A stretch of 61,338 nucleotides of DNA from Myxococcales bacterium (lineage in GTDB: Bacteria > Myxococcota_A > Polyangia > Palsa-1104), in the NCBI GenBank assembly GCA_003170275.1, contig PNAM01000062.1:1-61338 (forward strand). The letters run 5' to 3'. Positions 53,526-61,338 of this stretch are shown piece after piece. The notes beneath the pieces are model-generated. The model ran no database searches, was not told where the DNA came from, and saw only the letters and a program-made list of their open reading frames with translations. Every line of letters starts with the position of its first letter. Position 1 is the first letter of the stretch. Made by a program: the position numbers and the translations under genes.

Positions 53526-53771
53526 TCAGCCCGCGACGCGCCGCAGCACGCGAGGCGCGCGCTCTTCCGGCGCCGCCGGCGTGGTCCACAACGAATAGTA
53601 CGCATCCTGCGAAACGGGCGCGCCGCGCAAGCGATACAGCCGGTAGGTTGGACAGCCAAAGTTCCCGTCGCTGCGGCAGTAATTTTCCCGTTCGTGATGG
53701 CTGGGGATGAGCGTCCCGGTCACCGCACGGCAGCGGGTCACGCGCCCTTCTTCGAAGCACTCACACGCCAT
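53526..53771 (-). CDS. Small Cys-containing protein, unknown
   Basis: The product is 81 residues, beginning MACECFEEGRVTRC, with a third block around ENYCRSDGNFGC near residues 31-40. That gives five Cys in the first 40 residues. The rest is basic and Tyr-rich (YRLYRLRGAPVSQDAYYSLW). No signal peptide is present. A good Shine-Dalgarno site (AAGGAG, 53780-53785 on the minus strand) fixes the ATG at 53771, eight bases away. A metal-binding small protein is possible. No homologue is recalled. It is transcribed divergently from plsX. Confidence 0.5.
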   Translation of the reverse strand: MACECFEEGRVTRCRAVTGTLIPSHHERENYCRSDGNFGCPTYRLYRLRGAPVSQDAYYSLWTTPAAPEERAPRVLRRVAG

Positions 53772-53779
53772 GGCCAACG

Positions 53780-53785
53780 CTCCTT
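53780..53785 (-). promoter_or_regulatory. Shine-Dalgarno site of the small Cys gene
   Basis: AAGGAG on the minus strand, eight bases before the ATG at 53771. It supports a real gene here in spite of its size, and rules out the longer in-frame reading that would run into plsX. Confidence 0.5.
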
Positions 53786-53870
53786 CACCGATCATCCGGC
53801 GAGAGGACGCCTTGCAGTGGACGTGCCAGTCATCACCGCGGCTCATGCACGGCCAGCCTCGCTGTGATAA

Positions 53871-53894
53871 CGTTTTCGAACGCCAATGAAAACG
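53871..53894 (+). promoter_or_regulatory. Inverted repeat across the first possible plsX start
   Basis: CGTTTTC (53871-53877) and GAAAACG (53888-53894) are perfect inverted copies with a ten-base loop. The downstream arm covers part of the ATG at 53886. With translation from 53919 the hairpin or operator lies in the leader. It might be a repressor site or a leader hairpin; a FabT/FapR-like control of lipid genes is conceivable but not shown by the sequence. Confidence 0.35.
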
Positions 53895-53918
53895 AGGGGT
53901 GCCAGCGGAACGACCGCG

Positions 53919-54983
53919 ATGCCGGTAACGGTCGCGGTCGACGCGATGGGCGGCGATCACGCGCCCGACGAGATCGTCCGCGGCGTAGGCATCTTGTCGA
54001 TCGAGGCGCCGCACATCCAGACCGTGCTGGTCGGCAACGCCGCGCGCATCTCCGCGCTGCTGGTCAAGACACGCCACGACCCCGAGCGCATCTCAGTGCA
54101 CCACGCCGACTCCGCGGTGCGCATGGACGAAAAGCCCGCCGAAGCGCTCGACGCGCGACCGGACTGCTCGATCAACGTGGCGGCGAAGCTGGTCGCCGAC
54201 GGCCTGGCCGACGCGCTGGTCTCCGCCGGCAACACCGGCGCATCGGTGCTGGCGTGCTCGCGCAACTGGAAGAAGATCCCCGGCGTGCGGCGCGCCGCGC
54301 TGGCCGCGGTCTACCCGACCGAAACGCGGCGCGGCGAGAAGGACGATCCGTTCTCGCTGATGCTCGACGTGGGCGCGACGCTCGACGTGACCGCCGAGGA
54401 TCTGGTCGCGTTCGCGCTCATGGGCTCCGCCTACGCCTCGCGCATCTCCAAGAACCCGCGCCCGCGCGTGGCGCTGCTCTCCAACGGCTCGGAGGCGGGC
54501 AAGGGACCGCCCGAGATCGTCGAGGCGCACCGCCTGCTCACGCAAGCCACCGAGCTCAACTTCGTCGGCAACGTCGAAGGCGTCGACATCCCACGCGGCA
54601 CCGCCGACGTGATCGTGTGCTCGGGCTTCGTCGGCAACGTGGTGCTCAAGATGCTCGAGGGCGTCTCGGAGACGATCGTGCGGCTGGCCGGCTACGCCTA
54701 CAAGGAGCGCCTGATCTGGCGCGCGGGACTGATGATGCTGTCGGGCGGCATCCGCCGGCTCAAGGACCTCACCGACTGGGAGCAATACGGCGGCGCGCCG
54801 GTGCTCGGCTTCGACAAGGTGTTCATCAAGGCGCACGGCCGCTCCAAGGCGCCCGCGATCACCAACGCGTGCAAGGTGGCGGCGAAGGCGGTGCAGGCGG
54901 ACCTGGTCAGGGAGATCGAGGACGGGCTGCGCGCCTTCCATCACCGCGAGGCGGCGCTCCCACCCGAGCAGCCGCGGGCCTAG
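53919..54983 (+). CDS. plsX: Phosphate acyltransferase PlsX
   Basis: This 354-residue enzyme turns acyl-ACP into acyl phosphate, the first step of phosphatidate synthesis via PlsY. It starts MPVTVAVDAMGGDHAPDEIV, as PlsX proteins do, with VSAGNTGASVLACSRNWKKI near 109, ALLSNGSEAGKGP near 187 and IVCSGFVGNVVLKMLEGVSE near 230. The ATG at 53919 fits the family N-terminus and has GGAA before it; an ATG at 53886 adds 11 residues. Usual neighbours rpmF and fabH are absent; instead an APP1-like gene, a PilZ gene and a fabI gene follow, so it is part of a lipid block. Confidence 0.92.
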   Translation: MPVTVAVDAMGGDHAPDEIVRGVGILSIEAPHIQTVLVGNAARISALLVKTRHDPERISVHHADSAVRMDEKPAEALDARPDCSINVAAKLVADGLADALVSAGNTGASVLACSRNWKKIPGVRRAALAAVYPTETRRGEKDDPFSLMLDVGATLDVTAEDLVAFALMGSAYASRISKNPRPRVALLSNGSEAGKGPPEIVEAHRLLTQATELNFVGNVEGVDIPRGTADVIVCSGFVGNVVLKMLEGVSETIVRLAGYAYKERLIWRAGLMMLSGGIRRLKDLTDWEQYGGAPVLGFDKVFIKAHGRSKAPAITNACKVAAKAVQADLVREIEDGLRAFHHREAALPPEQPRA

Positions 54984-54984
54984 C

Positions 54985-56085
54985 ATGGCAACGAGGCCGG
55001 CGAAGCTCGAGAAGCGCAAGCCCATCCCACCCGGCGGCCCGTCGCTGCTGGCGGCCGCACCGCCTCCGCCTCCGCCGCAGCACGTGTATCGCTGGGATCT
55101 CGACAAGACCTATCTCAAGACCGAGTTCGATTCGTTCATGGATCTGGTCCGCTCGGCGTTCGAAGGCGCCGAGGCCAAGCAGGCCGTGCCGGGCGCCGCG
55201 GCGCTGTTGCGCGAGCTGCGCGCCGGCGGGCGGTCGCGCATCTGCTTCATCTCCGGCTCGCCGCGCCAGATGCGCCGCGTGCTCACCCAGAAGCTGCGGC
55301 TCGACGGCGTCGAGTTCGACGAGTTCATCTTGAAGCCCAACCTGCGCAACATGCTCACCGGCCGCTGGGCGGCCATGCGCGAGCAGGTCGGCTACAAGCT
55401 GCCCGCGCTGCTCGCCGGGCGCGCCGGCCTGCCGCCGGAGACGCGCGAGACCTGCTTCGGCGACGATGCAGAGGCCGACTGCTTCATCTACTCGCTGTAC
55501 TCGGACGTGATCGCGGGGCGGATCGCGCGGCCGCTGCTGGAGGAGATCCTCGAGCGCGCGGGCTGCTACCGCGACGACGCGCAGCGCGCGGTGTCGCTCG
55601 CCGAGACCTTGCCGCAGTCGAAGGACGGCCTCGCGGTGGGGCGCATCTTCATCAACCTCGATCGCCGGTCGCCGACTTCGCGGTTCGATCGCTACGGCGT
55701 CCGCGTGGTGCCGGTGTTCAACTATTTCCAGGCGGCGATGGTGCTGTTCGAGGATGGACAGCTCGCGGCCGCGTCGGTGGTGCGCGTGGCGCTGGAGATG
55801 GTCGACCGGTTTGGCTACACGCTCGACGCGCTCCGCAACTCGCTGCAGGACCTGCTGCGCCGCGGGCGTCTGAAGCGGGCCACGGCGCGCGCGTTCGGCG
55901 AGCAGCTGACCGAAGAAGGAATCCCCCAGATCGGCGCCCTCCCCGGAGCCCGCGAGCTGTTGCTCTCGTTCGCCAGCCGCGTCCAGGAGCTCGGCGAAGT
56001 CCCGTCGGTGATGCTCGCCGTCGAGGGCCCCATCGACTACCTCGCCGCCCTCGATGTAGATCTCCCCCGCAAGCATCGCCGCTGA
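54985..56085 (+). CDS. APP1-type phosphatidate-phosphatase-like HAD protein
   Basis: The product is 366 residues. After a Pro-rich N-terminus (residues 1-32) comes YRWDLDKTYLKTEFD near 35, the DxDxT nucleophile loop of the APP1/LNS2 (DUF2183) HAD group. ICFISGSPRQM near 86 and LKPNLRN near 113 are motifs II and III, and CFGDDAEADCFIYSLYSDV near 153 is motif IV. Yeast App1 dephosphorylates phosphatidate, so a role in lipid turnover next to plsX is plausible. The C-terminal ~170 residues are helical and unassigned. The gene follows plsX by one base. Confidence 0.8.
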   Translation: MATRPAKLEKRKPIPPGGPSLLAAAPPPPPPQHVYRWDLDKTYLKTEFDSFMDLVRSAFEGAEAKQAVPGAAALLRELRAGGRSRICFISGSPRQMRRVLTQKLRLDGVEFDEFILKPNLRNMLTGRWAAMREQVGYKLPALLAGRAGLPPETRETCFGDDAEADCFIYSLYSDVIAGRIARPLLEEILERAGCYRDDAQRAVSLAETLPQSKDGLAVGRIFINLDRRSPTSRFDRYGVRVVPVFNYFQAAMVLFEDGQLAAASVVRVALEMVDRFGYTLDALRNSLQDLLRRGRLKRATARAFGEQLTEEGIPQIGALPGARELLLSFASRVQELGEVPSVMLAVEGPIDYLAALDVDLPRKHRR

Positions 56086-56156
56086 CCGATTACGTATAGC
56101 AGCTTACTTGTCTTACAAATTGATCCAGGTGGGCATCGCCTTACGATCGAAGACAG

Positions 56157-56861
56157 ATGGACTCCGCTTCGAGCAGCCTGCGGCCGCGAATCCTGATTCA
56201 GGATCCGATCGATCTGGCTGACGGCCGAAGCGGTACGCCGATCGTGCTGGCCGCGTTCCCCGACGGGCTCTCGTTCCTCGACGCGTACGACGACGCCGGC
56301 GTCGCCGGCGAGCTGGCGGTGGTGACGCGTGGCGCGCCGCGCTCCGGAACGCACGTCGTGCTCGAGATCCTCTGGCCCGCGCTCCCCAACCGCGTGTACC
56401 TGCGCGCGCGCGTCTACCGGCGGCGGCTCGGCCTGATCGCGCGGCTGCATCCGGACTCGCTCGCAGCGCGCGACTTCCTGTTGCAGATGGCGCGCGGCGA
56501 GCGCCCGCGCTACTACAAGCGCCGCCAGCGCCGCTATTGCGTGCGCGTGCCGATCTTGTGGCGGCGCTTCGGCGGCGATCTACCGTCGGAAGGAACCGCC
56601 GAGGATCTGTCCACCGGCGGCATGCTGATCTCCACGCGCGTCGCCCCGCCGTCGATCGGCGAGAAGATCGCGCTGCGCGTCAAGGCGGGCGGCGCCGGTC
56701 AAGATCTGGTGCTCACCGGCGTGGTGCGCCACCTCGACGCGCGCTCCAAGGACGGCGTGTTCGGCGTGCAGTTCGAGTACCGCTCGAGCGGCGAGCAGCA
56801 GCGGCTGCGTCGCCTCCTGCGCGTGTTCGCCGCCAAGGGCGTGGTGCTGCTCGCCACCTGA
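56157..56861 (+). CDS. PilZ-domain protein, predicted c-di-GMP receptor
   Basis: The 234-residue protein has a PilZ domain from ~120 to 225. RxxxR is met by RYCVR in KRRQRRYCVRVPI near 122-134, and DxSxxG by DLSTGGMLIS near 149. Both arms of the c-di-GMP site are thus intact. Residues 1-~115 look like a degenerate second PilZ/YcgR-N-like barrel (VVLEILWPALPNRVYLRARV). It is probably a diffusible signal reader linking c-di-GMP to envelope or motility functions; the partner is unknown. It stands 71 bases after the APP1 gene and 39 bases before fabI. Confidence 0.85.
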   Translation: MDSASSSLRPRILIQDPIDLADGRSGTPIVLAAFPDGLSFLDAYDDAGVAGELAVVTRGAPRSGTHVVLEILWPALPNRVYLRARVYRRRLGLIARLHPDSLAARDFLLQMARGERPRYYKRRQRRYCVRVPILWRRFGGDLPSEGTAEDLSTGGMLISTRVAPPSIGEKIALRVKAGGAGQDLVLTGVVRHLDARSKDGVFGVQFEYRSSGEQQRLRRLLRVFAAKGVVLLAT

Positions 56862-56900
56862 CGCTTGACTCGGGGGCGCAGGCTGGCAAAGGATGCGCCC

Positions 56901-57803
<903 letters not shown>

Positions 57804-57934
57804 GCTGCGTAACATTCTTCGCACCGCCACCCGCGCAACGCAGCGCAGCGCGTTAGACCCTTGCGCAACCCATTGAAAGCACTAGCCTGACTCTTGGTGC
57901 AAGCCGTGCAACACCGTAAACCGCTACCAAGGTT

Positions 57935-57939
57935 GGAGG
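57935..57939 (+). promoter_or_regulatory. Shine-Dalgarno site of the lipid-kinase gene
   Basis: GGAGG six bases before the ATG at 57946. The remainder of the 142-base gap 57804-57945 shows no clear terminator; TTGAAA (57873-57878) is a possible -35 box without a -10 at the right distance. Confidence 0.6.
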
Positions 57940-57945
57940 TACGGA

Positions 57946-58965
57946 ATGCTGCTCCAGGCAGGTGCTCGCGCTCGGGTCGCCGTGATCCTCAATCAGCAGG
58001 CGCGCGGCGTGCGTCCGGAAGTGATGGAGCGCCTGGGCCGCCTGGTGCCGGAGCGCGATCTGTACGTTTCGCGCGACCTCGAGCACAGCCGGGAGATCGC
58101 CCGCAAGGTGATCGAGCGAGCGTACGACGGCGTCCTGTTCGGCGGCGGCGACGGCACGTTCGTGCAATGCCTCTCGGACATCGCCGACGAAGCCCGGCTC
58201 GCTGACCTGCCGCTGCCCGGCGTCGGCGTCCTGCGTCTCGGCACCGGCAACGCCATGGCCGACGCGCTCGGCGCCTCGCGCCCCACGCTCGACGGCCTGG
58301 TCAAGGATCTGCGCCGCGCGCGCGCCGCCGGCCACCAGAAGACCCTTCCGCTGCTCTCCGTCGACGGCAAGCTGACCCCGTTCGCCGGCTGCGGCCTGGA
58401 CGCGCAGATCCTCGAGGACTTCGCGCGGCTCGGCGAAGCGATCGATCGCGTGGGCGGCGAGCACGCGCGCAAGATCGGCGCCGGCGCGCGCTACTTCTTG
58501 ACCTGCGCGCTGCGCTCGACGCCGCGCTTCATGTTCTCGCAGCTCCCCGAGATCGAGGTCATCAATCGCGGCGCGCCCGCCTACCGCGTCGACTGGCGTA
58601 CCGGCCGCGTGATGGAAGAGACGCCGATCCTCGACGGTGAGCTGGTGTTCCGCGGCCGCGCGGCGCTGTGCTCGGCGTCGACCATCCCGTACTTCGGCCT
58701 CAAGATGAAGATGTTCCCGTACGTGCGGCGCGATCGCTTCCAGCTGCGCTGCTCGACGGCGTCGGCCTACGAGACCATCCGCAACCTGCCGGCGGTGTTC
58801 CGCGGCGAATACAAGACGCCCAACCTGCACGACTTCTTGTGCGAGGATCTCGAGATCCGCATGGAGCGCCCGGTCCCGGTCCAGATCGGCGGCGATCTGC
58901 AGGACGGCCTGCGCGATCAGCTGCGCGTCTCGCTCTCCGCCCGACCGATCCGCGTCCTCTCGTAG
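57946..58965 (+). CDS. Diacylglycerol-kinase-like lipid kinase
   Basis: The 339-residue protein starts with VAVILNQQARGVRPEVMERL near 11 and carries the phosphate-donor loop LFGGGDGTFVQCL near 65-77 and LPLGTGN-like VLRLGTGNAMADAL near 96-109, the core of the DAGK/sphingosine-kinase/YegS group. The C-terminal beta sandwich runs from ~140 onward (FAGCGLDAQILEDF; later RDRFQLRCSTASAYE). It phosphorylates a lipid such as diacylglycerol, in keeping with plsX, the APP1-like gene and fabI. Its stop abuts the stop of the convergent kinase gene without a spacer. Confidence 0.85.
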   Translation: MLLQAGARARVAVILNQQARGVRPEVMERLGRLVPERDLYVSRDLEHSREIARKVIERAYDGVLFGGGDGTFVQCLSDIADEARLADLPLPGVGVLRLGTGNAMADALGASRPTLDGLVKDLRRARAAGHQKTLPLLSVDGKLTPFAGCGLDAQILEDFARLGEAIDRVGGEHARKIGAGARYFLTCALRSTPRFMFSQLPEIEVINRGAPAYRVDWRTGRVMEETPILDGELVFRGRAALCSASTIPYFGLKMKMFPYVRRDRFQLRCSTASAYETIRNLPAVFRGEYKTPNLHDFLCEDLEIRMERPVPVQIGGDLQDGLRDQLRVSLSARPIRVLS

Positions 58966-60297
58966 TTATCGGGACTGGCGGCCGAGGAAGTAGCCAAGCG
59001 CGGCGGCGAAGATCACCAGCCCGACCAGGAGCGGCACCAGCCACATCATGAGGTTGCCGGACGGCGCCGGGTTCTTGAGGATCTCGGTGCCTTCGCTCTT
59101 CGGCTCGTAGAAATCCGAAACGGGCGCGCGCGGCGCGTCCGCCGGCGCGCGCGGTTTGGCCACCGGCGAGGGGTGGTTCTCGAGCGTGGCGGCGTTCTCG
59201 TCGAGGGTCTCCAGGTTGCTGAGGCTGTGCACCCACGCCGAGCGCATCTGCGCGCGCCGCACGCCCGACTGCGATCGCCCCGGCTGCGTGGTCTCGACCG
59301 GCGTGCCGAAGCGCTTCGAGCCGCCAGCGTCGATCTCGGTGGCGTCCTCGGCGCGATCGAGCTCGAGCGACGCCGCCCACACGCTGGCGAACACCGCATC
59401 CTCCTTGGGCACCTGCGATGCGACCTTGGGCGGCTTCTGGTCGCCGAACAGCGCCTGCTCCAGCTCGCGAAACATCGTCGCCGCGTCGGCCGGCCGTTTG
59501 CTCTTGTCCTTGGACAGCACGCGCTGCAGAAACGCATCCACCTCCGGCAGGCGCTGAAGGTTCGCGGTCGACTGGGTCACGTGCGGCGGCGGATTCCTCA
59601 CCACCGACATCAACACCTGGCGCGGATCGGAGCCGTCCCACGGCAGAAAACCCGCGACCATCTCGAACGTGATCACCCCGAGCGCGTAAAGATCGACCGA
59701 CTTGTCGAACGGCTTGCCCTGGATCAGCTCGGGCGCCATGTACTGCGGCGTGCCGAAGCACATGCCCGCGCGCGTGAGCGGCTCGAGCTCCAGCTTGCGC
59801 TCGAGCTCCGCCAGCTTCGCCAGCCCGAAGTCGAGCACCTTGACCGTGCGCGATCCGCCCTTGCCCGGCACCATCATCACGTTCTCGGGCTTGAGATCGC
59901 GATGCACGATGTCCTGCCGGTGCGCCGCCGCCAGCGCCTGCGCGATCTGGCCGATGACGAGGTGCACCTCCTGCGCGGTCCAGCTGCGCTCGTAGATCAG
60001 GTCGCGCAGCGTCGGCCCCTCGACGAATTCCATGGCGATGTAGACCTCGTCGCCGCTGATGCCGAAGTCGTGCATGCCGACCACGTGCGGGCTGTTGATC
60101 GACGCCACCGCGAACACCTCGCGGCGGAAGCGCTCGACGATCTCCGAGTCTTTGAGATACGCGTCCTTGAGGACCTTGAGCGCAACCTTGCGCTCCGAGG
60201 CGATCTCGCGGGCGAGGTAGACCTTGGCGAAGCCGCCTTCGCCGATCTCCTGGAGGATGTGAAAGCGCTCCCGGTAACCCGCGGCCCCTTTGCCCAT
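58966..60297 (-). CDS. Hanks-type Ser/Thr protein kinase with C-terminal membrane anchor
   Basis: This 443-residue kinase has the complete catalytic set: GEGGFAKVYLA near 19, VALKVLKD with the ATP Lys near 40, HRDLKPENVMM near 133, DFGLAKL near 155, FGTPQYMAPELIQG near 179. From ~290 to 415 there is an acidic/Pro-rich linker with several Thr- and Ser-rich spots (possible autophosphorylation sites), then one membrane helix near 416-437 (MMWLVPLLVGLVIFAAALG) and a basic end. There is no PASTA or other sensor domain after the helix, only a few residues, so signals must be sensed otherwise. The gene runs towards the lipid kinase gene and stops directly against it. Confidence 0.93.
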   Translation of the reverse strand: MGKGAAGYRERFHILQEIGEGGFAKVYLAREIASERKVALKVLKDAYLKDSEIVERFRREVFAVASINSPHVVGMHDFGISGDEVYIAMEFVEGPTLRDLIYERSWTAQEVHLVIGQIAQALAAAHRQDIVHRDLKPENVMMVPGKGGSRTVKVLDFGLAKLAELERKLELEPLTRAGMCFGTPQYMAPELIQGKPFDKSVDLYALGVITFEMVAGFLPWDGSDPRQVLMSVVRNPPPHVTQSTANLQRLPEVDAFLQRVLSKDKSKRPADAATMFRELEQALFGDQKPPKVASQVPKEDAVFASVWAASLELDRAEDATEIDAGGSKRFGTPVETTQPGRSQSGVRRAQMRSAWVHSLSNLETLDENAATLENHPSPVAKPRAPADAPRAPVSDFYEPKSEGTEILKNPAPSGNLMMWLVPLLVGLVIFAAALGYFLGRQSR

Positions 60298-60321
60298 CAG
60301 TCTCGGGATCTTAACACGCTA

Positions 60322-61338
60322 CTACAGAGATTCGAAAAGTCCTGCGATGCCCTGCCCGACGCCGATGCACATGGTGGCGAGCCCACGCTTACAGCCCGAG
60401 CGACGCAGCTCGTGCACGAGCGTGGCGACGATGCGCGCGCCCGAGCAGCCGAGCGGGTGACCGAGCGCGATGGCGCCGCCGTTGACGTTCACGCGATCGC
60501 GCGCGATCGGCAGCTCGCGCAACACCGCCAGCGACTGCACCGCGAATGCTTCGTTGAGCTCGGCGCGATCGATCGACTCGAGCGTCCAGCCCGCGCGCGC
60601 GAGCGCCTTGTGGGTCGCCGGCACCGGCCCGATGCCCATGAAGCGCGGATCGACGCCCGCAGCCGCGCCGCCCACCACGCGCGCCATCGGCTTCCAGCCC
60701 ATCTTCTTGGCGCGCTCGGCGGAGCACACCAGCACCGCCGCCGAGCCGTCGTTGAGCCCCGACGAATTGCCGGCCGTGACGCTGCCGCCCGCCCGAAACA
60801 CCGGCTCGAGCCGGGCCAGCTTTTCGAGCGTGGTGTCCTCGCGCGGGCTCTCATCCTTCGCGAAGGAGACCACCGCTCCCTTGGCGCCCGGCGTGCCGAT
60901 CGGGGCGAGCTCGTCGGAGAACCGCCCGGCCTTTTCCGCAGCGATCGCCTTTTGGTGCGACGCGAGCGCGAACTGGTCCTGCTCCTCGCGCGAGATCTGG
61001 TAGCGATCGGCCAGGTTCTCGGCGGTCTCGCCCATCGCTTCGAGCGGAAACATCTTTCTCATGCGCTCGTTGGGAAAGCGCCAGCCGAGCGAGCTGTCGA
61101 ACACGGTGACGTTGCCGTTGGGCCACGGGCTGCCCGACTTGGGCATCACGAACGGCGCGCGGGTCATCGACTCCACACCGCCGGCGATGAACAGCTCGCC
61201 CTCGCCGGCGCGGATCGCGCGCGCACAGGTGAGCACCGCCTCGAGCCCCGAGCCGCACAGCCGGTTGACCGTCACGCCCGAGATCGACTGCGGCAAGCCG
61301 GCGAGCAACAGCCCCATGCGCGCGACGTTGCGGTTGTC
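60322..61338 (-). CDS. Acetyl-CoA acyltransferase (thiolase), 5' end outside the window
   Basis: At least 338 residues are present; the frame is open to the window edge and family length (~390) says that about 50 N-terminal residues are missing. The nucleophilic Cys lies in NRLCGSGLEAVL, and the C-terminal pair is GGAIALGHPLGCSGAR (His) and MCIGVGQG (second Cys). MTRAPFVMPKSG and the GRF loop suggest a biosynthetic or beta-ketoadipyl type rather than a trifunctional beta subunit, but this cannot be settled. It may degrade or build acyl-CoA, in line with the acyl-CoA mutase at the other end. The kinase gene follows after 24 bases. Confidence 0.9.
   Translation of the reverse strand, partial: DNRNVARMGLLLAGLPQSISGVTVNRLCGSGLEAVLTCARAIRAGEGELFIAGGVESMTRAPFVMPKSGSPWPNGNVTVFDSSLGWRFPNERMRKMFPLEAMGETAENLADRYQISREEQDQFALASHQKAIAAEKAGRFSDELAPIGTPGAKGAVVSFAKDESPREDTTLEKLARLEPVFRAGGSVTAGNSSGLNDGSAAVLVCSAERAKKMGWKPMARVVGGAAAGVDPRFMGIGPVPATHKALARAGWTLESIDRAELNEAFAVQSLAVLRELPIARDRVNVNGGAIALGHPLGCSGARIVATLVHELRRSGCKRGLATMCIGVGQGIAGLFESL

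Overview
This is a compact, GC-rich bacterial window, roughly 65-70 % GC by eye, with 54 protein genes that I can defend and no rRNA, tRNA, CRISPR array or transposase that I can see. The gene content points to a myxobacterium-like organism (Myxococcota / former Deltaproteobacteria). It has secreted Cys-rich repeat proteins, TPR proteins with Pro-rich linkers, a Hanks-type Ser/Thr kinase, a PilZ protein and a very large surface-polysaccharide locus. This assignment is inference; no marker gene here fixes the taxon.

Layout. (1) 1-3.7 kb: the end of an M20 peptidase, a Cys-rich protein of unknown function, a HAD phosphatase, and a B12-dependent acyl-CoA mutase large subunit whose active-site residues look like isobutyryl-CoA mutase rather than methylmalonyl-CoA mutase. 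(2) 3.7-16 kb: an envelope or surface region. Three times a small exported TPR protein is followed by a lipoprotein with an Asp-Leu rich linker. One of these lipoproteins is a 1407-residue Cys-rich tandem-repeat protein. A fibre-like exported protein and a short TPR-tail-like protein lie among them, and a glycosyltransferase-CapK fusion interrupts the region at 5.6-7.7 kb. (3) 16-53 kb: a long glycan locus made of alternating operons on both strands. It holds GT2, GT4 and other glycosyltransferases, polyprenyl-phosphate-sugar-synthase-like GT2s (DPM1/ALG5 type), many polytopic GT-C-like proteins including four paralogues of one uncharacterised family, an ABC exporter, GDP-6-deoxyhexose genes (Gmd, Fcl), four free-standing SAM methyltransferases plus two fused ones, an acetyltransferase and a PhyH dioxygenase. 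Together they suggest a methylated, 6-deoxyhexose-containing glycan assembled partly from lipid-linked sugars outside the membrane. (4) 53-61 kb: a lipid and signalling block with PlsX, an APP1-type phosphatase, PilZ, an enoyl-ACP reductase of the plant/apicomplexan type, a diacylglycerol-kinase-like lipid kinase, a Ser/Thr kinase, and the start of a thiolase that runs off the window.

Gene packing is extreme. Most same-strand neighbours overlap by 1-4 bases (ATGA, GTGA, TGATG), and most tail-to-tail pairs abut or overlap with no room for a terminator. The part from about 35.5 to 41.5 kb is visibly less GC-rich than its flanks and may have been acquired separately. No stretch longer than 300 bases lacks a gene. 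The longest gaps are 5370-5561 (a possible tiny ORF), 53772-53918 (a short inverted repeat) and 57804-57945 (no clear element beyond a Shine-Dalgarno site).
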